NCBI GenBank assembly: GCA_944990035.1
Contig: CALYLX010000082.1
Coordinates: forward strand, 806,001-870,000
Length of the DNA: 64,000 nucleotides
Source: Clitopilus passeckerianus
Taxonomy: Eukaryota > Basidiomycota > Agaricomycetes > Agaricales > Entolomataceae
Reading direction: 5' to 3'
In this document: in pieces, positions 12,649 to 23,389 of the stretch
How the letters are laid out: the number at the start of each line of letters is the position of its first letter
Position numbering within the stretch: position 1 is the first letter of the stretch
Made by a program: the position numbers and the translations under genes
Notes under the pieces: model-generated
Seen by the model: only the letters and a program-made list of their open reading frames with translations
Databases searched by the model: none
What the model was told of the DNA's origin: nothing

Positions 12649-12655
12649 TATAAAA
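12649..12655 (+). promoter_or_regulatory. TATA box of Y3-like gene 1
   Basis: TATAAAA lies 93 bp upstream of the ATG at 12742. The same element sits 92 and 93 bp upstream of the other two copies, inside a conserved GGTATAAAA context. Confidence 0.75.
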
Positions 12656-12741
12656 GCCTCTAGGTCTGTGCCCCGGTGTATGTAGTGGTTTCGCCTCACT
12701 CCGACGTTCTCCCCCTAATTTAAACCAAGCACTCTTCAAAG

Positions 12742-13780
12742 ATGTTCTCTCGAACTCTTGCGCTTGTCTCTGCGGCTCTGGCTATACAGACCCTCGCTTC
12801 ACCTTTGACTCATCGGGCTATCATAGTCAACTGCCTTCCCGCAGGCATCGAGGCCTCTTGCTACAGCCTGATCTCTAATTGTGCCACCACTATCACTGCC
12901 AACACCAAGGGCCAGTGAGTGTTCCATATTTATCGGCCTGACTCTCAGATTATGACCTTCGTTCAATACACTAGGCTCTGGCACAATCAGGCCTGCGTTG
13001 CGGCTGCCACTTGTTTCGGGGTACGACCTCCTTCCTTCCAACGTGTGGTATCACCACCTGACCTCCGTCTTTAGGTTGGCAAGCTCGAGGATGTTGTCAG
13101 CTGTCAGATTGGAGCGCCCGTCACCAATGCTGAGCAGATTAGCCTAGACTACAACACGGTATGTGCCCTCAATCCAAACAAAGTGTTAGACGCGAGGAAC
13201 GTGTAACTAAACCTTCTCTGACAGATCTACGCTGGAATTGTTGGAAGCTGCGCTTTTGATCCAAACGGATGGTAGGTTGAGTCTACATTGCAGACGCTCT
13301 TGATCTTTGTGACTGATGCGTTCATTCAGCCCCATCACTGAACAGGACTACATTGACTTCTACTATGGAACGCTCACTAGCATTGGCTCTGGAGCATTCC
13401 CCAGGTATGAATCGCACTTTGTCCCGGAAATGCAGGAATTCAAAGTCCACTCAATACCATCATCCAGCTCCGACGTCGTGATCGCTTGGTGGCAAGCTAT
13501 CGAGTCATGGACTGCGACTGGTGATACTGTTCCTTACTTGAAGTAAGTACAATTCTACTTCAAATTGAATTTTGCCTGACTGCGTGCGATTTCAGCTTCG
13601 ACGATTGGTTGCATTATTCCACGTACAATGTTAGTCCAAGCTCCCATTCAAATTAATATCCTATCAGTGTTGACTCACCAAATTTTGCAGACTGGTGCCT
13701 CTACCCGTTCCCAACGACTATTCAAGCTACAGCCAGTAGGTTCGCGTATTTCTGGTTTTCTTCTGAGGATGAATTGGTAG
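12742..13780 (+). CDS. Y3-like secreted glycan-binding protein, copy 1, 207 aa
   Basis: Eight exons join in phase: 12742-12914, 12975-13020, 13075-13158, 13225-13271, 13330-13404, 13468-13542, 13596-13629 and 13691-13780. A signal peptide (about residues 1-20, MFSRTLALVSAALAIQTLAS) precedes a Cys-rich domain. Motifs are SCYSLISNCAT, ACVAAATCFGV, SLDYNTIYAGIVGSC, FYYGTLTSIGSG, IAWWQAIESWTATGDTVPYL and WLHYSTYN. Eight Cys suggest four disulfides. The motif order matches, from memory, the glycan-binding Y3-like domain known from the Coprinus comatus lectin Y3. The protein should be secreted. The last exon differs from copy 3: it reads into an unrelated basic tail rather than a Thr/Pro tail, so the C-terminus is uncertain; an alternative final splice at 13736 is possible. 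Confidence 0.8.
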
Positions 13781-14591
13781 CCACTGCCTGATCGTCTGTT
13801 CCAGCCAGCTTGCGCTTGGACTCGTAGGATACAGATGCTCTAAATGTTTTTGACTCAGGATGTAGTGCTGATTCGGCTTTCTTATTCGGTTTTTCCTTTG
13901 GTGTGGACGGATAGCTATTCTTAATGAAAAAGATGTATCATAGACTTCCATACATTTGTTACAATCGTGGTCCATCGAGAGTAATGCCAAACGCCTGAGG
14001 CCTACCTGTTACCTGCTGGAGCTGCGTGAGGGAAAGTTTAAGCTCGCGCTGAGTGCAACTCCCACGCGCTCACCCTGAACCTTGAACATGACCATCAATA
14101 TGCTCTGGGATATATATCAAGCAGAAACACTTTAGCATCGGCGCGGATGCGGTAGCCCGAGCCTATAGTGGCCTGGAGCCCGTACATAAACTCAAGAATA
14201 GGCTTGGGAGGCGGCACCCCAAGGCAAGCTCGGGTCTCTCCCGTCCAAAATCATTTGTGATCTTCGGAAGTGGAGATATTTCTGGAACACTTAGCCTCGA
14301 GGCGGCGATTTGCTCAAGTATGAAGCGCATGTGGGCTGGGGCGCCATATTGGCCTGGCACTTCCTTTCTGGACTCCAATCTTCCGGCCAGGTACGGTGTC
14401 AGTCTCAGGTTTCCCCTCCCCATCGCCTCTTCCCACCTGCCGGGAGTCTACGTAAACTGATGAAAGGAGGTTCATCGCCGAAATATGCTTCCGAAGCACG
14501 TTGGACGAGAATACCCCATTACAACACGCTGATGTACGCCGTGCGAATAGGATTGTCTCATCGAAGGTCGACTAATGACGAAGGCTTTGGG

Positions 14592-14598
14592 TATAAAA
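14592..14598 (+). promoter_or_regulatory. TATA box of Y3-like gene 2
   Basis: TATAAAA lies 92 bp upstream of the ATG at 14684, in the same conserved GGTATAAAA context as in the other two copies. Confidence 0.75.
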
Positions 14599-14683
14599 AC
14601 TTATAGGTCCGTACTCTACTTTTCCATGGTGTTTTCGCCTCACTCTGACGTTACCCTGTAGTCAATCCTAGCTCTCTTCAAAG

Positions 14684-15638
14684 ATGTTTTCTCGAACTCT
14701 TGCGCTTGTCTCTCCTGCTCTTGCCATGCAGACCCTCGCTTCACCTTTGACTGAGCGGGCTGTTAAGGCCAACTGCGTTCCCGTAGGCATCGAGGCCTCT
14801 TGCTACAGCCTGATCTCTAATTGTGCCACCAATATCAATGCTGGCACCAAGAACCAGTAAGTGCTCCAAATGCGCTGACTGGAAAGCCAACCACTAACCT
14901 TCGTTTCACAAACTAGGCTCTGGCACAATAGAGCCTGTGTTGCTGCTGCCACTTGTTTCGGGGTACAATAAGCTATCTCGCCTAATATGTGGCGTCACCT
15001 TCTAACCTCTTTCTTCAGGTTGGCAAACTCGAAGATGCTGTCAGCTGTCAGATCGGAGCATCCGTCACCAACGCTGAGCAGATTAGCCTGGACTACAACA
15101 CTGTACGTCCTTCCAATATAAACGAGCTGGATCGCCCAACATGTAATTGAACCCCCTTGGACAGATCTATGCTGGAATTGTTGGAAGCTGCGCCTTTGCT
15201 CCGAACGGATGGTGAGTCGAGTCTGCGCCACAGACCTTGTTGATCTTCGTGAAGGCTGATGTGGTCGCATAGCCCCATTACCCAACAGAACTACATTGAT
15301 TTTTACTATGGAACACTCACTAGCATTGGCTCTGGATCTTTCCCCACGTATGAGACACATCTTCACCCGGGAATTCAGGAACTGAACTTTATCGCCATCT
15401 AGCTCCGCCAACATCGTGATTGCTTGGTGGCAAGCTATCCAGGCATGGACTGCGACTGGCAACACTGTTCCTTACTTGAAGTATGTATCCTTTCACACCG
15501 GGGTGGACTTTGCCTGACCGAGTGCACTTTCAGCTTCAACGACTGGTTGCATTATTCCACGTACAATGTAAGTCCAATTTTTCTCGTTGAAAATCAATAT
15601 CCTATCAGCCTTTTGCTCACCAAGTTACAAAGACATAA
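14684..15638 (+). CDS. Y3-like secreted glycan-binding protein, copy 2, 180 aa (short form)
   Basis: Exons are 14684-14856, 14917-14962, 15019-15102, 15165-15211, 15273-15347, 15403-15480, 15534-15567 and 15633-15638. Signal peptide and all motifs of copy 1 are kept (SCYSLISNCAT, ACVAAATCFGV, SLDYNTIYAGIVGSC, AWWQAIQAWTATGNTVPYL, WLHYSTYN). Right after the last acceptor the sequence reads ACATAATGCCCC, where copy 3 reads ACTAATGCCCC. The extra base makes an immediate ACA TAA, so this product ends just after the core domain and has no tail. Eight exons and intron positions equal those of the other copies. Likely secreted; the core fold appears complete. Confidence 0.8.
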
Positions 15639-17266
15639 TGCCCCTACCACGAACGCTCTTCAAGTTTCTGAATGGAGTGCCTATTCCGCTTCGTTATTTG
15701 GGTTTTCCTAGAATTCTCGCTGTGGACAGAACACTGCTAATCTGATTGTGTAACTCCATACATTTGTTGTAATCATACGACCCGGTGACTCGGACATATC
15801 TATACCTTTGAATGATGATACTCGGCATCCGGAGCAATGCAAAAAGTCTGCGGCCTGTATGAGAGGTCCAAACTGTGCCTATGCATCAATCCAGCCCGGA
15901 ATGACCTCGTACATGTGTACTCTGATAGGGTCATCTGGTCAATCCCGAGGCAGCTGGGGCCAACGATGTCATACGGCCGAAACCAAGTAAATTCGCGCTG
16001 AGAGTAGCCCGCACGCTCGCCACATCAATAGAAAGACCATTCATCAGCGACTTCACGACGTTCAGCTAGCATGCATTCATGCCTGGATCCAACAAACAAA
16101 TCTGACGCGTTTTGGATGCGTCGCGTCAAATCATTGGTCTCGTGATGCGAACCTTTGGCTATTTCTGAATCATGCATAATGCTTCTGGCCCGAATTTCGA
16201 ATGCCGTGATTCACAACAATGCAACAACCTGAGGTGAATTTGAAGGGTGGGAGGCTCTCTGGGAACGGTGCATTCTGCAGCGATGCCAGGAGTATAAGGC
16301 GTTTACGGCAGACCATCAAGAATGGCGTACGAGTCTCAGAGTCGGGCAACTGCCAGTGAAGACACCATGGCTTGGATGGACGGTAGTCGAAAGAATCGAG
16401 AATGGTCGAAGCACACTTGTCTGGAAAACACACTACTACAGTGTGACACCCGCCAACACCTCGCTCAACCACATCCCATCTCGAATCTCAAAGCCGAAAG
16501 CCCAGGTGGGACCGACGGGCACTTGTTGCCGCAGTTGCTCATGGTCGACTTGCGCTGAATCAGAACGACTAGCAACCGTCTACTTTACCCGAATCTTGGA
16601 CGTGCCTATCAATAACCTCTGGGACAAATCAACCAAATACACCTTTTCAGCGCCAGGCGGGGGGGTCTACAGTGGTCTGCAGCTCACACATAAACTTAAG
16701 AATAGGCTTGGGAGTCGGGATCGATTACAATTCGGAAATTGAGCTCGGGGTTCAGCTGAGGCGGCGGGTTGGCGGCAGGGCAGAAATAAGACGCTTGGGA
16801 AGTCTATTTGTGGCCAAGCTCGGATTTCTCGTGTTTAAAATCATTCCTTGATCTTTGAAGGTGGAGATATTTCTGGACCACTAAGTATTTCTGGACCACT
16901 GAACCTCCGACCACAGCGAACCGAGGCGGCGATTGGCTCGAGTATAGCCACCAATGAAGCACATGGGAGTGTCATATCGAGCTCACGCTACTTTTCTGGA
17001 CTCCAATCCTCCGGCTACCTGGACCAAGGCCTAGCCAGGTACGGCATCGGTCTCACGTTGGTCTTCCCCGTCACCCCTCCCCACCTGCCGGGATTTGAAT
17101 GTATAATCATTTCAAGGAGGTTCATCGCCGAAAATATGTTTTCCAAAGCACGTTGGACGGGAACAGCCTATTACAACCCACTGATGTACGCCGTGCGAAC
17201 AGGATCTTTTCACCGAAGTCGACTCAGCTGATTATGATGAAGGCCAAAGGAAATCAAGCTTCGGGG

Positions 17267-17273
17267 TATAAAA
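17267..17273 (+). promoter_or_regulatory. TATA box of Y3-like gene 3
   Basis: TATAAAA lies 93 bp upstream of the ATG at 17360, in the same conserved context as in units 1 and 2. Confidence 0.75.
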
Positions 17274-17359
17274 GCCTATGGATCCATACACCATTTTTCT
17301 GTGGTGTTCTCGCCTCGCTCTGACGTTTCCTTTGTAGTCATCCCTAGTTCTTTTCAAAG

Positions 17360-18537
17360 ATGTTATCTCGAACTCTTGCGCTTGTCTCTGCTGCTCTTGC
17401 TATGCAGACCCTCGCTTCACCTTTGGCTGAGCGGGCTGTTAAGGTCAACTGCCTTCCCGCAGGCATTGAGGCCTCTTGCTACAGCCTGGTCTCCAACTGT
17501 GCCACCCACATCACTGCCGGCACCAAGAGCCAGTAAGTGTCTTCCGTGTGTTCTGATTGGGGCACAATAACCGATCTTGCTCAATAAACTAGGCTCTGGC
17601 ACAATAGGGCGTGTGTTGCTGCTGCGACTTGTTTCGGGGTACTTTCATTCATTCCCGCCACCATGCGGCTCAACCCTCTAACCTACTTCTTAGGTCGGCA
17701 AACTCGAGGATGCTGTCAGCTGTCAGATCGGAGCATCCGTCACCAACGCTGAACAGATTAGCCTGGACTACAACACTGTACGTCCTTCCAATACAAAGAA
17801 GCTGAACCGACCAACATGTGATTGAACCCTCTTGGACAGATCTATGCTGGAATTGTTGGAAGCTGCGCCGTTGCTCCGAACGGATGGTAGGTCGAGTCTA
17901 CGCTACAGACGATCTCCTCGTGACTGATGCGGTCGTTCAGCCCCATCACTCAACAGAACTACATCGACTTCTACTATGGAACACTCACTAGCATTGGCTC
18001 TGGATCTTTCCCCACGTATGAATACGCTCTCACCTGGAAATTCAGAAAGTAAACTTCATTGTCTTCTAGCTCCCCCAACACCGTGATCGCTTGGTGGCAA
18101 GCTATCCAGGCATGGACTGCGACTGGTAACACTGTTCCTTACTTGAAGTAAGTACAAACCTACGTCTAGAGGAATTTTATCTGACCGAGTGCGCTTTCAG
18201 CTTCAACGACTGGTTGCATTATTCCACGTACAATGTTAGTCAAATTTTCTCATTTCCATTGAACATCCTGTTTGCTCACCAATACTCAAAGACTAATGCC
18301 CCGACCACGACCCCCGGCCCTACCACGGTCCCACCTACGACCGCTCCCACGACCACCAACAGCCCTACGACTGCTCCCACCACGACCACTCCTACTGCTG
18401 CTCCCACGACCACCCCCACCACTGTCCCAACCGCACCCACCACTACTCCCACGACTGCGGCTCCAACCAGTAAGTTCTCCTGTTTCCGACTTATCTAATA
18501 CTTTCTTATGAGGACGGAACTTATAGCAACTGCCTGA
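17360..18537 (+). CDS. Y3-like secreted glycan-binding protein, copy 3, with Thr/Pro-rich tail, 241 aa
   Basis: Exons are 17360-17532, 17593-17638, 17694-17777, 17840-17886, 17941-18015, 18070-18147, 18201-18234, 18292-18469 and 18527-18537. Signal peptide, eight Cys and the same domain motifs as copies 1 and 2 (SCYSLVSNCATHIT, ACVAAATCFGV, IYAGIVGSC, WWQAIQAWTATGN, NDWLHYSTYN). After the core come about 60 residues made almost only of Thr, Pro and Ala (APTTT/PTTAPTTT repeats), a mucin-like stalk likely to be O-glycosylated. No hydrophobic GPI-type C-terminus follows. If the last intron (18470-18526) is retained, translation would end at 18498 with KFSCFRLI instead. Probably a wall- or matrix-associated lectin; function inferred from family. 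Confidence 0.82.
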
Positions 18538-19062
18538 TCGCCTACTCTAGGCAGCATATGCTTTGGTTTGTTAGGACGTTGAAGGAGACTATGGACGCTG
18601 TTCAAGATTTTGAATGTAGTGCCTACTCCGCTTTCTTATTTGGTTTTTACTTCGCTGTGGACAAATAGCTACTGTGCTGAAAGAATATATGACTCGTTAT
18701 GTTATATAAAACCTACACCCTTTGTATGATCTTCTTCGGCATCGGAAGCAGTCTTGGCAGAAACTCGGAGGGTCTGAGTGTGGCTGTGCGCCGATCGTTC
18801 AGCGTGACCTCGCTCATGTGCAGACTTTGGCCTACTCTGGTGGGGTCATTTGGTTAACCTCGAGGCTGCGGCTGGCGACGACGTCGTATAGCCTAACCAA
18901 ACACTCATATATCCCAAAAGGCGTTGAGGTATTCAAGTTCGCGCTGACTGCAACTTCCGCCCGCTCACCACATCAATAGGACGACCGTCATTACCGACTC
19001 CTAGGACACGAACACATTCACGATTGACGAATAAGCAAGTGCCTAGCTTTGAAAAGCTTCGT

Positions 19063-21824
19063 ATGAGCTACGACCAAACACCTCCGCCTTCGCCAGGCTT
19101 GGCTGCGATGGCCCTGGTTCCAACAGACCCAGACTGGCAGCCTGTTCTCCACTCCTCGAACCAGGTCGTTCTTTATCACGCCACTTCTCATGCTCTCGCC
19201 ATTCGACCCTCAGATAACTTTCCAGAGCGACTCCGGCATGCTTGTCCGTATTGCAAGCAAGTTCTTCCGGATGACTTCGAACCGGAATCAGACACCCATG
19301 AACTGCACGTCAAGGACCCAGCCTACCACTCAAGAGCTTCAGATTACTTCAAACTTTTGAATGTTGCCAATGAGTCGTCTTCGCCTTCAACACCGACGCC
19401 AGAGCCCACAAATGAGCCGCATCAAACCTTTCCGTCAGAAAAGATGGCGGAAGGCTATTTCAAGGCGTTCTTTCAGGAGGAGTACAGGTTAGGCATGGGA
19501 GCTAATGGTTCTGTGTTTCTATGTCAAGTGGGTTTTTTGTAGCTCTTTGGCCCCTTGTTAGTGTTCTGTCGGGCTAACATTGTATTCCTCTATAGCATGT
19601 TCTTGATGGTAACCCTCTGGGTAAGAAGTTGCGTATCTCCTGTCCTAGTCCAGCTCTGACGCCTACCCTCCAGGCTACTTTGCTGTCAAGAAAATTGCCG
19701 TTGGCGAATCCCAAACATATTTGCTAAATATATTGAAAGAGGTGAGCCTGCCTGGTATTCGCAATGCGGTCTTGCTAACACCCAGATTGGACCAGGTCCG
19801 GCTCTTGGAACGTTTGCACCATCCAAATATCGTCACATATCAGTTCGTATACCTCGCAGTAGCATCAACACAATGAAGGGCTAATTGTCTTTCAGTCATG
19901 CCTGGCTGGAATCGTGCCAGTTCTCAAACTTTGGGCCTCGGGTGCCAACCCTACAGTGAGTAGCCTACAACCTTGGTCGCATAAAACTAACGCGTCAACC
20001 AGTGTTCTCATGCAATGGGCGGAGGGAGGAAGGTAGATTGATTCCCTTGAGATGACATCATTTGTCGCCGCTCACTGACTATCACCAGTCTGGACGACTT
20101 CATTGACGTTCGACTTGGCCGGCCAGTGCAACACATACATGTCGATCCTCTCGGGCAATCCCTGTTCACGCCGGAGCAAGACTCACATCTTTCACCTTCA
20201 TCACCTGTGGCAACGCCGGAGGAAGAAATTCCGTCATTCGAGACCCAGTCTCGTTCTGCCCGGATCCGGGCTTTCAGAGCTTATCAACGCGCCAGTCCAG
20301 AAGAAAAGGACAGACTGCGGAGAGAGATGGAGGGCGCAAGAGGGCGGAGGAACCGGACACTGAAAGCCATTCATCTCCTGAGTGCCGTTGAGGTGAAGAG
20401 TCTGTTTGCTGATGTCGTGGAGGGCTTGAGGTTCTTGGTGAATATTTCTTACTGAATATGGCAACAATTGGGGGTTGACGACCGGTTTGAAGCACAATAA
20501 ATCTATCCTCCACCTGGACCTGAAACCGGGTAACGTTTTGCTGACCTGGGATGAAGGACAATTGACGTAAGTGTTTCCTTCCTGTGTCGTCAAACCTTGC
20601 ATATTGACCCTTTCCTCAGGCCCAGAGCAATGTTGTCCGACTTTGGCACCTCTCGAGACATGTTACGCAGCCCACTGAACAGAAGTGGGAATACCGGAAC
20701 GTATGTGCATCCTATTTTCCACGACTCCCGAAAGGCTCATTAGTTCAATCGCTCAGGCTCGAATATACTTCGCCAGAATCTCTTCCTTCCCCGGTGACTG
20801 GTCGTCTCGGCCAGGTAGACTCGAAGTCAGACATGTGGTCTCTTGGAATGATTTTGCACAAGTTGCTGTTCTTCAAGCTGCCATATCGATATGCTGCAGA
20901 GGGTGACGCAAATGGCCAACCGATAAGTACCGACCGAGAAGGCGACAAGATGGACAGGTTAGAGAAAGAGGTTGTAGCTTATCCTGGGTGCGTTTCTTCC
21001 AGAGTAGTCACCTCCTATTTCTAATCTTTGGCACGACAGGTTTAAATCCAGTACACCCATGGCAAAGTCGTTCCAAGCACGACGGTTACCGAGGGCATAC
21101 CTCATCCTTCTAGAAAGCTTGCTCAGCGTGCTACCATCATCACGACCTTCATGTGAAAGGGTCGCCTTGGCTATCCAGGACGGAAAGGTTAATCCAAAAC
21201 GATTAGCAGCATCCCCTCGTGTCTAACGTTATCCAATGCAGCTCGACCCTGTCGTTGACGATTCACCGCGTTCAGGCGGAGCGACCTCGCTTGTAACAGT
21301 TATCCGTCGGCGCAGGGACACTCCGCCGTATGACACTCTCGATTCCATGACATCTTCCCTTGAGCGATTTGAAAACCGCACCGAAGAGGACCAAAAAACC
21401 CCGCAACTTGCGCCAACTTCGTTGTCCCCTGGAGAGAAGAACAACTTACTTGGCCCCCCAACACCTCCCTCTCCACTTAGCCTCGACGGACCTGAGCCTG
21501 CTTCTCCTAGTCGCAAAAGTAAGGGGATGATGTTGGTCCAAGAAAAGTGGAAGACCCTAGCCAAATCTTGTATCTTGGTGGCAAAGGTGACTATTTGTCC
21601 ATTTGATGGACCGGAACGTCTGCTTAATCTTGATTCACTAGGTGGCGACGATATCGTCAATATGCACCCCTGGTGAAGGCCCCTGGCGTGCGCTGATTGT
21701 CGTCGCCCTCCTTGGAGCTGCAGTTACGGATACAGTCGTGGACGATATACGGACGTCGATTCTTCTTGCTTTGGTTCATGTCGCGTTCGTTGTAGGAGGC
21801 CCTCTCTTAATCCGATGCAGATAG
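19063..21824 (+). CDS. IKS1: IKS1-type serine/threonine protein kinase, membrane-anchored, 701 aa
   Basis: Thirteen exons keep one frame: 19063-19527, 19596-19620, 19674-19741, 19796-19842, 19896-19955, 20003-20032, 20089-20437, 20493-20566, 20620-20700, 20757-20987, 21040-21187, 21242-21586 and 21642-21824. The N-terminus has CPYCKQVL (a zinc-ribbon-like pair). Kinase motifs follow: Gly loop LGMGANGSVF (about 142-151), YFAVKKI (Lys about 168), HLDLKPGNVLL (catalytic Asp about 357, with HLD in place of HRD), SDFGTS (about 379-384), SPESL in place of APE, and SDMWSLGMIL. A long insert lies between subdomains V and VI. Two hydrophobic segments end the protein (about 658-672 and 682-698). IKS1 relatives in fungi share this layout. 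The start is the first in-frame ATG. Substrates are unknown. Confidence 0.88.
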
Positions 21825-21968
21825 TCTTTGAACGCCGTCACTGTTTCCTATGCTGTACATTATTCCACCTTTAAATTCCGGATTCAGCCCTACGGATTTA
21901 TGTATTAATATTGACATTCGTTCATATATATCGTACGAAGATCGAGTTCCTGGACTCTATGCCTATTC

Positions 21969-23389
21969 CTAATAGTTGCTCTCGTGAATAGTGTGTAAGC
22001 CAGTATTAGCTGCGAAGTGCAGTGTTTCTACATCTGCGGGCTTTTCCGAATCGATCTGAAGATGGTTTATCTGGCCATTAATCACTGTAGTGAGATTATA
22101 TCTCTCTACAACTGAGTTTTGACTATGCACGAGAACAATAATCAATGTCGGATACACTGCCTATTTTAACGAAGGATCAGCGAGAGTGCGTTTACCGCCC
22201 TTTGAAATTCACCCACCGCAAATGAGAACATGGCGGCAACTAGGACTCGGCTTGCGGCTGCAGATGCATAGCTATCGATGGCTTGATTCTGAGAAAGGTA
22301 CTGGACAACAAGCGTAACAATCTGGTCACCTCGTCTCAGTATCAGGCTGTTCCTTTCGAAAGGATTCTACAGACCTGGGAAAGGCAGAATATGACACCCG
22401 ACTCGACCAGCAGCGAGAGGGTCTTTTGAACGGGAGAATTTATTCGATTTGATACACGAACTTGCTTCGTCCAAAAGTTGCGATATGCCCTATTTATCAA
22501 CGGTATTAGCTTTAGCATCCCAGCCGTGTTGAAGCCCGACAGCCTACCATAGTCTATAAGCTATAAGAAAGGTAGAAACCATATTCGTAGCAAATGAGAG
22601 CCATCCCGTCGCAGTATTGAGGTTCGCATCAATTGGATCGCCAGCGGGATATACAGACCAGTTGGCCCAGATGGAGAGTCTTATGTCCTCAGAGAGCGTG
22701 CATCCTGATAACTGGTCTTACTCGATGTTCGTCAGTTGTTCATTCCCGAGAGCACGCACCAAGAGAGGCTAGCAGAATTGCACAGGGAACTATCATGATC
22801 CATTGTCTGTCAGGGAAAAGCACCCATGCTCTCCAGATCACGACAGCGTCGCTAATAATCAACTGTTGGATATTTTCAACGTTAGCAATTAAGAGCCACC
22901 GCCCACATCCTACTTACGACTAAGCTGAAGGTCCAATCGTTGATGTTGCCCGTCACAAAATTGTGGTGAGATAAAATATCGATCGTCGCTGGCACATTAA
23001 AATCTTCTTCTATAAACAAGTTGATTGCGTTGTAATTGCTCGACATTTCCACAATAAGACTGAATGTTCCGATGGTGTTGAGCGTGAGACAGATAATGGC
23101 GGTACAGAACATAACTTTCTTCGCCCGTGTTCGAAGGCCGTGGTCCTGAGGAGTTGCTTGAGAAATCACGAACTGATTCTCAATTGTGGGGCAACGTACA
23201 TGAAGATTCGCATAGCCAATGCGAAAACCGGTAGGCCCATACCTTGAGTTTCATTAGCTATGGAGATGTGCCAGTCGACCCAGTAAAGTACCCACCATAG
23301 CAAAATACCAACGCAAGTGGAGTTACTAGTTGGTTGGGAAAGTTCAGGCTGCCAACCTGCAGGAGGAAACGCAGTTCCTGGGGTGTCAT
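21969..23389 (-). CDS. Basidiomycete-type 7TM protein, 346 aa
   Basis: Eight exons join in phase: 23389-23296, 23242-23196, 23145-22918, 22862-22760, 22704-22548, 22489-22375, 22321-22217 and 22160-21969. Hydrophobic segments include LVTPLALVFCYGMGLPVFAL, VMFCTAIICLTLNTIGTF, WTFSLV/LIISDAVVIWRAW, IVPCAILLASLG, GWLSFATNMVSTFLIAYRLW, KTLSLLVESGVIFCLSQ and VLVAAMFSF/AVYPTLIIVLVHSQ. The ISDAVVIWRAW and VYPTLIIVLV(H/N) motifs are typical of a large Agaricomycete 7TM family of unknown ligand. Introns are 50-58 nt. The second intron needs a weak donor, GTTGCC at 23195, to keep phase. The C-terminal tail is cytoplasm-like and polar. This gene is a different family from the one at 10.3 kb. Confidence 0.8.

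Larger units (their letters stand above)
11745..14100 (+). repeat. Segmental duplication unit 1 (Y3-like gene 1 with flanks)
   Basis: This is the first of three direct imperfect copies. Shared landmarks are the CCATCCCATCTCGAATCTC block near 11965, GGAGATATTTCTGGAAC near 12323, AGGAGGTT followed by a TATA box, the whole gene, and a downstream CGCGCTGA(G/C)(T)GCAAC block near 14043. Copies 2 and 3 repeat these in the same order. Confidence 0.75.
14160..16060 (+). repeat. Segmental duplication unit 2 (Y3-like gene 2 with flanks)
   Basis: Second direct copy. Its upstream part is shorter than in units 1 and 3: homology starts near 14190 (CTCAAGAATAGGCTTGGGAG), and the CCATCCCATCTCGAATCTC block is missing. 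The promoter, gene and downstream CGCGCTGAGAG block (near 15993) are retained. Confidence 0.7.
16275..18990 (+). repeat. Segmental duplication unit 3 (Y3-like gene 3 with flanks)
   Basis: Third direct copy, with upstream homology to unit 1 from about 16278 (CGATGCCA) through the CATCCCATCTCGAATCTC block near 16475. A short internal duplication of TATTTCTGGACCACT occurs at about 16867-16900. The downstream block ends near 18985. Confidence 0.75.

Noticed and set aside
12742..18537. Copies 1-3 considered as hydrophobins or cerato-platanins
   Set aside because: Eight Cys are present, but the spacing lacks the CC doublets of hydrophobins, and the YNTIY and WLHYST motifs fit the Y3-like group better.
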